Source: JASHVB01 sp035486135 (GTDB lineage: Bacteria; Pseudomonadota; Alphaproteobacteria; Acetobacterales; Acetobacteraceae). Taken from it: a stretch of DNA of 5,331 nucleotides. Numbering within the stretch: position 1 is the first letter of the stretch; each line of letters begins with the position of its first letter. Both the position numbers and the translations under genes were made by a program. Location of the stretch: NCBI GenBank assembly GCA_035486135.1, contig DATHNI010000188.1:1-5331 (forward strand), given 5' to 3'. Under the pieces are notes generated by a model. The model made no database searches. It was not told the origin of the DNA and was given only the letters and a program-made list of their open reading frames with translations. Below are positions 1 to 5,192 of this stretch, in pieces.

Positions 1-49
1 ACGGCGAGGACAGTGAACATCCGCCGCAATCGCGCAAGGGAGGACACCG

Positions 50-1012
50 ATGCCAGCCAAGCCGTTCGTCATCGCACTCGAAGAGCATTTCCAGCACCCT
101 GAGGTGGGCGCGACCTATGCCGCCCACGACGCCAACCGCGCGCCGCCGCTGGTGCAGCGGCTGGAGGACCTCGGCGAGCGCCGCATCAAGGAGATGGACG
201 AGGCCGGCATCGACCTGCAGGTGATCTCGCACTCCGCCCCGGCGATGCAGAAGATGACTGACGCCGAGGCCGCGGTGCGCCTCGCCCGCCGTGCCAACGA
301 CCGGCTGGCCGAGGCGGTGCGCGCCCATCCCGCCCGTTTCGCAGGCTTCGCCGCGCTGCCGACGCCCGCCCCGAAAGCCGCCGCCGATGAACTGGAACGC
401 GCGGTCACCCAGCTCGGATTCAAGGGCGCGATGATCCACGGCCTGACCAACGGCCGCTTCCACGATGAGAAGGAGTTCTGGCCGATCTTCGAACGCGCCC
501 AGGCGCTGGATGTGCCGATCTACTTCCATCCGTCGGTGCCGGCACAGCCGGTGATCGACACCTATTACGCAAGCTATGTCGAAGCCGTGCCGGGCATCCT
601 GCGCGCTGCCTGGGGCTTCACCGTGGAGACCGCGACGCAGGGCGTGCGGCTCGTGCTGTCAGGCGTGTTCGACGCCTATCCGGGCCTCAAGGTGATCTTC
701 GGCCATCTCGGCGAAGGCCTGCCGTTCTATGCCTGGCGCATCAACATGGCACTGGAGCGCGACTGGAAGCCAACCCGCAGCTTCCGCGAGGTATTCGCCC
801 AGCATTTCTACGTCACGACGAGCGGCTTCTGGTCGGACCCGGCGCTGCTGTGCACCATCCAGGAGCTGGGGCTCGACCGCATCATGTTCTCGGTGGACTG
901 GCCGTTCGCGCCTAACCAGCCGGCAACCGAGTGGCTGCACAGTGTGCCGCTCTGCGCCGAGGATCGCGCCAAGCTGGCTGGGGGGAATGCAAAGAGGCTG
1001 CTGAAGCTGTAG
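50..1012 (+). CDS. Amidohydrolase-2 family metal-dependent decarboxylase/hydrolase
   Basis: A complete 320-residue TIM-barrel enzyme of the amidohydrolase-related family (PF04909 type), which includes gamma-resorcylate, 2,3-dihydroxybenzoate and ACMS decarboxylases. Visible landmarks are the N-terminal ALEEHF motif (residues 9-14, putative metal ligand E11, with H13 nearby), IYFHPS (157-162, H160), FGHLGEGLPF (217-226, H219) and SVDWPF (281-286, D283). These match the metal-ligand and catalytic layout known for gamma-resorcylate decarboxylase, and the length matches that family (about 325 residues). The ATG at 50 is preceded by a good Shine-Dalgarno, AAGGGAGG at 36-43, with a 6-base gap. The protein is probably cytoplasmic; no signal peptide is visible. 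The substrate cannot be read from sequence: an aromatic carboxylic acid is likely but inferred, and a hydrolase acting on a lactone or similar compound remains possible. No aromatic-catabolism genes lie downstream, so the context does not help. Family assignment is firm; the exact reaction is not. Confidence 0.93.
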   Translation: MPAKPFVIALEEHFQHPEVGATYAAHDANRAPPLVQRLEDLGERRIKEMDEAGIDLQVISHSAPAMQKMTDAEAAVRLARRANDRLAEAVRAHPARFAGFAALPTPAPKAAADELERAVTQLGFKGAMIHGLTNGRFHDEKEFWPIFERAQALDVPIYFHPSVPAQPVIDTYYASYVEAVPGILRAAWGFTVETATQGVRLVLSGVFDAYPGLKVIFGHLGEGLPFYAWRINMALERDWKPTRSFREVFAQHFYVTTSGFWSDPALLCTIQELGLDRIMFSVDWPFAPNQPATEWLHSVPLCAEDRAKLAGGNAKRLLKL

Positions 1013-1180
1013 TCCATGCACTGACGCGGGCGACCGCTATTCCGGCGCACGGCGCCGAGACCGTGCATTGCACGAAGGCGCTCGGCCGGCATCGGCGACA
1101 GGCCACAATTTGCTTCCGGACGGGCGCGCGGCCGGTTGGTCTTGGCATGGAGCGCCGAACCTTCCCGGGTATTACTATCC

Positions 1181-1201
1181 GAGGATGTTGGTGTTATCCT
1201 C
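1181..1201. promoter_or_regulatory. Candidate operator palindrome upstream of the toxin-antitoxin pair
   Basis: A perfect 6-bp inverted repeat, GAGGAT (1181-1186) and ATCCTC (1196-1201), with a 9-base spacer. It lies 9 bases before the Shine-Dalgarno of the antitoxin gene. A small AT-richer patch directly upstream, TATTACTAT at 1170-1178, could hold a -10 element, but I find no -35 at good spacing. Type II antitoxins of the ribbon-helix-helix class normally repress their own promoter by binding short repeats at this location, so an operator role is plausible. It is an inference from position and symmetry; a chance 6-bp palindrome in GC-rich DNA cannot be excluded. Confidence 0.35.
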
Positions 1202-1210
1202 CGCTGACCC

Positions 1211-1216
1211 AGGAGG
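1211..1216 (+). promoter_or_regulatory. Shine-Dalgarno of the antitoxin gene
   Basis: A consensus AGGAGG is followed by two adjacent in-frame ATG codons at 1219 and 1222. The spacing is only 2 bases to the first and 5 bases to the second, which favours 1222 as the real start. It also shows that the open frame extending upstream to 931 is not coding there. Confidence 0.8.
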
Positions 1217-1221
1217 CCATG

Positions 1222-1542
1222 ATGCCAGCCCGTCAACCGCAAACCGAATCACGCGCCCCGAAGCGGTCCCACGCCGCCGGCAAGACCCGCCCACTCGCAC
1301 TGGATATCGCGGAGCAATTGGGCCTCACTACCGGCCGAAAGACGACGCACGTGAATGCCAAGGTTCCACCCCGGCTGTTCGCTGCGGCGGCGCGGCGCGC
1401 AGGCAGCACCTCGCCGGCCATCGTCATTACCGCCGCCCTCGCGGCGCTGGCGACCGAGGATGAACTCGGCCCCTGGCTTGCGCGGCACTGGGGCGCGCTT
1501 GCCGACATCGACCCTGACCTGCTGGCACAGCTCGATCCCTGA
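1222..1542 (+). CDS. Ribbon-helix-helix-like antitoxin of a VapBC-type module
   Basis: A small protein of 106 residues (107 if ATG 1219 is used). Residues 1-25 are basic and low in order (ARQPQTESRAPKRSHAAGK). A short hydrophobic segment (LALDIAEQLGL, 25-35) follows. Residues about 41-80 read as a ribbon-helix-helix unit: a strand, TTHVNAKV (41-48), then PPRLFAAAARRAG (49-61) and STSPAIVITAALAALATED (62-80) as two helices separated by a turn. The acidic/aromatic tail 81-106 (GPWLARHW, DIDPDLLAQLDP) is a natural candidate for the toxin-binding segment. The gene ends 12 bases before the start of a PIN-domain nuclease gene, the usual antitoxin-first order. The expected role is to neutralise the nuclease and repress the shared promoter. 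I do not recognise a named family; the fold is inferred from the hydrophobic pattern, and the antitoxin role mainly from context. Confidence 0.75.
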   Translation: MPARQPQTESRAPKRSHAAGKTRPLALDIAEQLGLTTGRKTTHVNAKVPPRLFAAAARRAGSTSPAIVITAALAALATEDELGPWLARHWGALADIDPDLLAQLDP

Positions 1543-1554
1543 CAAGGCCACGCC

Positions 1555-2142
1555 GTGACGCGCGTACCACGCGAGGGAAACCATCCGCCCGCGCCGTTGC
1601 CGATGCTTGGTCCCACCGCACCGAATGGGCCTGTATTGCTCGACACCAACGTCTTCATCAATGCCCTGACCGGCCGCGGGCCGCCTGTGTTGCGGCAGAT
1701 GTTGCAGGTCCTGCCGCGCTTCTTCGTCGCCGCGCCGACCCGGGCCGAACTCGCCTGGCTCACCGGCAGGCTGGACCCGGCGCACTCCGGCACCGCGCGT
1801 GTCCTGGCCGAAACCAAGGCTGCCCAGGCCCACATCGATCCGGTGATGGTGCTACTGCCGGACGATGCCGACTGGCGCGCCGCCGGGGAGAGTGCGGGTC
1901 GTGTCGCACGCGACCTCGCCAGTGGCGGTCGTGGCATCGCCACCGCGTTCGACCGCATGGAGCTGATCCACGACGCGCTGATCGCTGTGCTCGCCGTGCG
2001 AGCCGGTTGCACGGTGGTCACGGAAGACCGGGATTTCGCCGCGTTTGCGCGGCTGGATGGCAGGCTCCGCGTGGTGTTCTACGAGCGAATAGGCCTTGCG
2101 CCGGCCACACCAGCGCCACGCAGATCGACACGGCCGCATTGA
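1555..2142 (+). CDS. PIN-domain ribonuclease toxin (VapC-like)
   Basis: A 195-residue PIN-domain protein. The acidic active-site set is present: D30 in LLDTNVFI (28-35), E65 in TRAELAWL (62-69), D140 in LIHDALIA (137-144), and D158/D160 in VVTEDRDF (154-161). VapC family toxins use such residues to bind Mg2+ and cleave RNA, commonly tRNA or rRNA. The GTG at 1555 is favoured because AAGG (1544-1547) sits 7 bases upstream and the gap to the antitoxin stop is only 12 bases. ATG 1603 (residue 17) would leave a compact domain but has no ribosome site. The protein is longer than typical VapC (about 130-145 residues). The extra length comprises about 25 N-terminal residues rich in proline, a longer middle section (about 70-135) and a 15-residue basic tail (APATPAPRRSTRPH). 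All catalytic residues are intact, so the toxin looks active. The RNA target is unknown. A stand-alone RNA-processing nuclease is the alternative. Confidence 0.88.
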   Translation: MTRVPREGNHPPAPLPMLGPTAPNGPVLLDTNVFINALTGRGPPVLRQMLQVLPRFFVAAPTRAELAWLTGRLDPAHSGTARVLAETKAAQAHIDPVMVLLPDDADWRAAGESAGRVARDLASGGRGIATAFDRMELIHDALIAVLAVRAGCTVVTEDRDFAAFARLDGRLRVVFYERIGLAPATPAPRRSTRPH

Positions 2143-2170
2143 CCCGCAGCGGACCATCCGAGGTCCGCAT

Positions 2171-2250
2171 CCCTCTCCCGCGAAGCGGGCAGGGTGATGC
2201 GTGCGGCACGCATCACCCTCACCCTACCCTCTCCCGCGAAGCGGGAGAGG
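2171..2250. repeat. REP-like composite palindromic element
   Basis: An 80-base intergenic element between the toxin and sufE genes. A 19-base sequence starting CCCTCTCCCGCGAAG occurs twice in direct orientation (2171-2189 and 2227-2245), and each copy is itself palindromic. The right copy forms a perfect 10-bp stem with a GAA loop (2228-2237 with 2241-2250). The left copy forms a 5-bp stem plus a 4-bp outer stem (2171-2194) interrupted by a small internal loop. Between them lies a perfect 14-bp inverted repeat with a single central base (2191-2204 and 2206-2219). The left and central palindromes share AGGG (2191-2194), so they cannot both form fully. The outer arms 2172-2181 and 2241-2250 can also pair across the whole element. 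The style matches the abundant CCCTCTCC/CGGGAGAGG intergenic repeats of GC-rich proteobacteria. There is no T-run, so it is not a canonical terminator, but it may still stop or stabilise transcripts. Confidence 0.85.
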
Positions 2251-2291
2251 AACCCTATTGCAGCCTTGACGCATCGCGTGTGCCCACGCAC

Positions 2292-2747
2292 ATGCCCCCT
2301 ATGCCCGATCCGTTCGTCCAGCCCCAGGAACCCAGCGCCGCCGACGCCATCGCCGCCATCGGCGAGGAACTCGACGTATTCGATGACTGGATGGACCGTT
2401 ACCAGTTCATCATCGAGCTTGGCCGCAAGCTGCCCCCCTTCCCCGCCGCGTGGTCCGACGACGCGCACCGCGTTCCCGGCTGCCAGAGCCGCGTCTGGAT
2501 GGAGGGCACGCAGCAGGACGGCAAACTCTACCTCGCCGGGGTATCGGACGCGGCCATCGTTTCCGGCCTGATCGCCTTGTTGCTGCGGGTCTATTCGGGC
2601 CGGCCGCCAGCGGAGATCGTCGCCACCGACCCGGTATTCCTCAAGGACCTCGGCCTGCTGGAGGCGCTTTCGACCAACCGGGGCAACGGCATCGCCGCCA
2701 TGGCCCGCAAGATCCGCGAGTTCGCCGCGCTGCAACGCGCCGCCTGA
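2292..2747 (+). CDS. sufE: SufE family sulfur acceptor for iron-sulfur cluster assembly
   Basis: A 151-residue SufE-like protein. In the family, SufE takes persulfide sulfur from the cysteine desulfurase SufS on a conserved cysteine and passes it to the SufBCD scaffold in the cytoplasm. That cysteine is C64 in HRVPGCQSRVW (59-69). Other family hallmarks are the N-terminal helix ending DRYQFIIELGRKLPP (35-49), the SGLIALLLRVYSGRPPAEI segment (91-109), and the C-terminal LLEALSTNRGNGIAAM (122-137) followed by a closing helix. Length is close to the usual 140-145. The start is uncertain: ATG 2292 and ATG 2301 (148 residues) are both in frame, and neither has a Shine-Dalgarno. The nearest purine-rich stretch (2245-2250) belongs to the repeat and is too far away. 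No sufS or sufBCD gene is in the window, so this is a stand-alone copy. An MFS gene follows after 28 bases and may be co-transcribed. CsdE is a close relative; SufE fits best. Confidence 0.93.
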   Translation: MPPMPDPFVQPQEPSAADAIAAIGEELDVFDDWMDRYQFIIELGRKLPPFPAAWSDDAHRVPGCQSRVWMEGTQQDGKLYLAGVSDAAIVSGLIALLLRVYSGRPPAEIVATDPVFLKDLGLLEALSTNRGNGIAAMARKIREFAALQRAA

Positions 2748-2775
2748 CCCCAGGCGTCGCCCGCGCGGGCAACCC

Positions 2776-3918
2776 ATGTCGGCCGGCACCCGCGTTGCCC
2801 TGTTCTTTGCCGCCATCTTCGGCGCCGGCGCGGTCAGCAGCGGCTTCCTGCCGCTGTTCTTCGCCGACCGTGGCCTGTCACCGGAAGCGATCGGCCGTGT
2901 GCTTGGCCTTGCCGCGTTGCTGCGCGTGCTGGCCGGGCCAGGCTGGGGCAACGTCGCCGACCGGATCGGCAAGCGCCGCCCGGTGCTGTGCGCCGCCGCG
3001 ATCGTGGCTGCCGGCGCGGCGCTGGCCTACCTGCCGCTCACCAGCGTCCTGGGCTTCCTCGCCGTCGCATCCGTGCAGGGCGTGGCCGCCGCGGCGCTTG
3101 GCCCGCTGATCGACTCGCTCGCCCTCGCCCTGGCGCGAGAGCGACGCATGGAATACGGCCCGGTGCGATCGCTCGGGTCGGTCGCCTACATGCTTGCCAG
3201 CGCCGCCACTGGCCGCTTGCTGACGGCAGCCGGCACCACGCTGGTGCCCATTCTCCTTGCCCTCGGCTACGCAATCGCGGCAGCCCTTGCCCCCCTGCTC
3301 CCCGAAGCCGCGGTACCGCGCGCCGCCGCCCGGCCGCTCGCGGGGTTGCGCTTGTTCAGCCTGCCCCCGTTCCGCCTGGCCGTCGCCGCCAGTGCGCTGA
3401 TCCAGGGTGCGCACGCCGCCTATTACGGCTTCGCCCCGCTGTTCTGGCGCGCCCAAGGCTACAGCGACACGCTGATCGGCCTGCTGATCGCCGAGGGCAT
3501 CGTCGCCGAAATCCTGCTGTTCGCACGCGGCCGCAAGCTGGTGGAACGCCTCGGCCCCGCCGGCCTCACCGCCTGCGCCGCCGCCGCGTCGCTGGTGCGA
3601 TGGAGCGTCACCGCCATGGCGCCACCCCTGCCGGTCCTCGCGACCGTGCAGTTGCTGCACGCCGCCACCTTCGCCATGCAGCATCTGTCCGCCATGCTGG
3701 TGCTGAGCCGCAGCGTCCCGCCCGAGCGCGCCGCAACCGCCCAGGCGTTGCACGCCGCGCTCGGGATGGGCGCGCCGACGGGCCTGATGATGCTGCTGTG
3801 CGGCTGGCTCTATACGCGCGGCGGTGGCGGGCAGGTGTTCCTGGCGATGGCCGCGTGCGGCGGAGGCGCGCTGCTGCTGGTTGGTCCGCTGCTGCGCGCC
3901 ACCCGGGCTACCCGTTAA
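2776..3918 (+). CDS. MFS transporter, HcaT/MFS_1-like type
   Basis: A 380-residue integral membrane protein with about 12 hydrophobic segments, a normal size for the major facilitator superfamily. A motif A-like loop is visible between helices 2 and 3: GNVADRIGKRRP (58-69). The segment EYGPVRSLGSVAYMLAS (126-142) and the second-half start AAYYGFAPLFWRAQGYSDTL (214-233) resemble the family that includes E. coli HcaT (putative 3-phenylpropionate permease) and other proton-coupled MFS_1-like carriers. The second half ends in a helix and a short basic tail (RATRATR). It probably acts at the inner membrane as a proton-driven carrier of a small organic solute. The substrate is not predictable; the aromatic-acid link by HcaT similarity is only suggestive. 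ATG 2776 lacks a clear ribosome site, and its closeness to sufE suggests translation from a shared message. The 3' end overlaps the convergent sulfotransferase gene by 11 bases. Confidence 0.9.
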   Translation: MSAGTRVALFFAAIFGAGAVSSGFLPLFFADRGLSPEAIGRVLGLAALLRVLAGPGWGNVADRIGKRRPVLCAAAIVAAGAALAYLPLTSVLGFLAVASVQGVAAAALGPLIDSLALALARERRMEYGPVRSLGSVAYMLASAATGRLLTAAGTTLVPILLALGYAIAAALAPLLPEAAVPRAAARPLAGLRLFSLPPFRLAVAASALIQGAHAAYYGFAPLFWRAQGYSDTLIGLLIAEGIVAEILLFARGRKLVERLGPAGLTACAAAASLVRWSVTAMAPPLPVLATVQLLHAATFAMQHLSAMLVLSRSVPPERAATAQALHAALGMGAPTGLMMLLCGWLYTRGGGGQVFLAMAACGGGALLLVGPLLRATRATR

Positions 3919-4873
3919 CCACCTCGGGGAACGCGCTCAGCTTCTTGCCGCTGTTTTCCAGCTCCAGCACGCGGTCGCTCACCTTCACCCTGATCACCGC
4001 GTCGCGGCGGACGCCGTAGCGGGAGAGATCGATGAAAAACCCGTGGCAGCCATTGCCCATCCCGTGCGCGGCAAGGTCGTCGCGGAACGCATCGGCGACC
4101 AGCGTCTCGATGCGCCGGTCATTGGCATAAATTTCCAGCCGCACCGGCTCCAGCCGGTCGATCTGCCGGCACCAGCCGTACAGCCGCCCCTTCAGCGTGC
4201 CGTCGATGCGGCCTTCGTAATTGGCGCTGGCGGCGGCCCGGTACTCCGCCCGATTCGGCTGCACATTCAGCAGCAGGCGCGACCGGGCGCCTTCATCCAG
4301 CCGAATGCCACAGAAATCCAGCACGCGCTGGATCACCGTATTCGGCAGCGACAACGCTTTCTCGTAACTCAGCAGCAGCACGGGACAGTTCGCCCGCTGA
4401 GAGAACTGGGCCAGCGCGTATGTCGCGTTGGCTGTGCGCACCATGGCATCGAGCTCGTCATAGTACTCGGACAGGGCGTCGCGCACCGCCACCGCCACGG
4501 GATCCCGGTAGATCACGATCAGATGCGGGTTGCGGAACATCGCCAGTTCGGCGGTGGTCAGGTAGACGTGCAGATTGGGGATCTTGAAGCCCCACCGATC
4601 ATGCGCCGCGTTGCGCGCCTTGATCAGCTCCTTCAGGACCCCGGTATCCCGATGGCGCAACAATTCGAGCACCTGCGCGTCCTCGTTGACCACGTCGTGC
4701 AGGAACTCGCCCATGAACATGCCTGCTTCCTTCAGCAGGGTGGCGACCAGGCTCGTGCCGGAACGAGCGATGCCGGTCACGATCAGGGTGCGCTTGCCGG
4801 CGTCCTTGCGGGTCCGCGGCCCGGCCGGACGGGTGGCGATGACGCCGGTGTTCAGGAGTGTGTCTTGGTCCAC
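3908..4873 (-). CDS. Sulfotransferase-like protein with an extra C-terminal GW-type domain
   Basis: A 321-residue protein of the sulfotransferase superfamily. The PAPS-binding P-loop is TGIARSGTSLVATLL (33-47). The second nucleotide-binding region is seen as LIVIYRDPVAVAVRDAL (118-134), with the RDP triad at 123-125. W94-P99 (WGFKIP) sits where family members carry a conserved WGxK segment. The catalytic part ends near residue 205. Residues about 218-305 form a separate module: GRIDGTLKGRLYGWCRQ (221-237), EPVRLEIYANDRRI (242-255) and FRDDLAAHGMGNGCHGFF (263-280). This pattern is familiar as an appended domain of unknown role in bacterial glycan-modifying enzymes, including glycosyltransferases. 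The likely job is transfer of sulfate to a cell-surface or secreted glycan; the acceptor is unknown. The start is GTG at 4873, with GGAGG on the minus strand (4884-4888) 10 bases upstream. The stop TAG lies inside the 3' end of the convergent MFS gene. Confidence 0.82.
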   Translation of the reverse strand: MDQDTLLNTGVIATRPAGPRTRKDAGKRTLIVTGIARSGTSLVATLLKEAGMFMGEFLHDVVNEDAQVLELLRHRDTGVLKELIKARNAAHDRWGFKIPNLHVYLTTAELAMFRNPHLIVIYRDPVAVAVRDALSEYYDELDAMVRTANATYALAQFSQRANCPVLLLSYEKALSLPNTVIQRVLDFCGIRLDEGARSRLLLNVQPNRAEYRAAASANYEGRIDGTLKGRLYGWCRQIDRLEPVRLEIYANDRRIETLVADAFRDDLAAHGMGNGCHGFFIDLSRYGVRRDAVIRVKVSDRVLELENSGKKLSAFPEVVNG

Positions 4874-4883
4874 CTGCGCGCGG

Positions 4884-4888
4884 CCTCC
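4884..4888 (-). promoter_or_regulatory. Shine-Dalgarno supporting the GTG start of the sulfotransferase gene
   Basis: On the minus strand this reads GGAGG, with a 10-base gap to the GTG at 4873. The spacing is slightly long. No ATG in frame lies between this site and the P-loop, so the GTG start with residues 1-28 as a flexible leader is the best choice. Confidence 0.5.
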
Positions 4889-5058
4889 GCTCGGTTGCCG
4901 ACCAAGCTGCGTTGCACGTGGTATCGGTCATTCCGGTCGGAAACTCAACCGGGTTGGGTCGCATCGTTTTGCGCCTACATCCACGGGCAGGCTCGATCCC
5001 GAGACGCAACCGGGGGCTAGTGTTCTGAGACTGACGGATCGATCCCACGTCCAATGCC

Positions 5059-5142
5059 GTCATTGCGAGCGAAGCGAAGCAATCTCCTCCGAGAGAAGCC
5101 GCGACCTCACGTGGGAGATTGCTTCGCTTCGCTCGCAATGAC
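5059..5142. repeat. Perfect 29-bp inverted repeat of the GTCATTGCGAGCGAAGC type
   Basis: The left arm 5059-5087 and right arm 5114-5142 are perfect reverse complements over 29 bases, separated by a 26-base loop. The arm begins GTCATTGCGAGCGAAGCGAA and ends in CAATCTCC. This sequence is a well-known dispersed intergenic hairpin in many bacterial genomes, including Alphaproteobacteria, and behaves like a REP or small non-autonomous element. It starts 50 bases past the stop of the minus-strand comF gene and about 185 bases upstream of the sulfotransferase start. It could therefore end or protect the comF transcript, although no T-run follows on either strand. The identity of the arms suggests recent arrival or selection for pairing. 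Confidence 0.9.
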
Positions 5143-5192
5143 ACCGCGCCGCCGGGCACGAAGCGTTAGTGTCGCAACACCAGCGAGGCGCT

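Larger units (their letters stand above)
4874..5192. other. Intergenic region between comF and the sulfotransferase gene
   Basis: About 319 bases with no credible gene. Frames that stay open here are artefacts of the GC-rich sequence and of the inverted repeat, whose translation gives peptides such as HCERSEAIS or SLRAKRSNL that are typical of spurious ORFs over this repeat. It must contain the promoter of the minus-strand sulfotransferase gene, most likely between 4890 and 5050, but I find no clear -35/-10 pair. A small palindrome CAACC-G-GGTTG lies at 4946-4956. The 29-bp inverted repeat at 5059-5142 is listed separately. Confidence 0.6.

Noticed and set aside
1..16. Possible end of an upstream gene at TGA 14-16
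   Set aside because: Only four codons are visible before the stop, too few to support a coding call.
1142..1175. TTGGCA (1142-1147) with TATTAC (1170-1175) as a sigma-70 promoter
   Set aside because: The 22-base spacing is well outside the usual 16-18 range.
931..1221. Upstream extension of the antitoxin open frame as coding sequence
   Set aside because: It overlaps the end of the amidohydrolase gene in another frame, and the strong AGGAGG at 1211-1216 marks a start at 1222.
2171..2250. CRISPR array or rho-independent terminator
   Set aside because: Only two direct copies with a palindromic spacer and no T-run; a REP-like element explains it better.
2079..2972. 297-codon minus-strand open frame
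   Set aside because: Antisense shadow over the PIN gene end, the repeat, sufE and the MFS start, with no recognisable domain.
2878..3753. 291-codon minus-strand open frame
   Set aside because: Glycine/glutamine/arginine-rich antisense frame of the MFS gene; composition is an artefact of the GC bias.
3824..5020. 398-codon plus-strand open frame
   Set aside because: It is antisense to the sulfotransferase gene and overlaps the MFS gene; the product is low-complexity and matches no domain, as expected for an opposite-strand frame in GC-rich DNA.
4599..5159. Small proteins spanning the inverted repeat on either strand
   Set aside because: Their peptides over the repeat (for example SLRAKRSNL, HCERSEAIS) are typical spurious translations of this hairpin family, and the rest is a shadow of the sulfotransferase gene.
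5018..5172. TAGTGT at 5018-5023 and 5167-5172 as a target-site duplication flanking the hairpin
   Set aside because: The two copies lie 35 and 24 bases away from the repeat arms rather than abutting them, and a 6-base match is easily due to chance.
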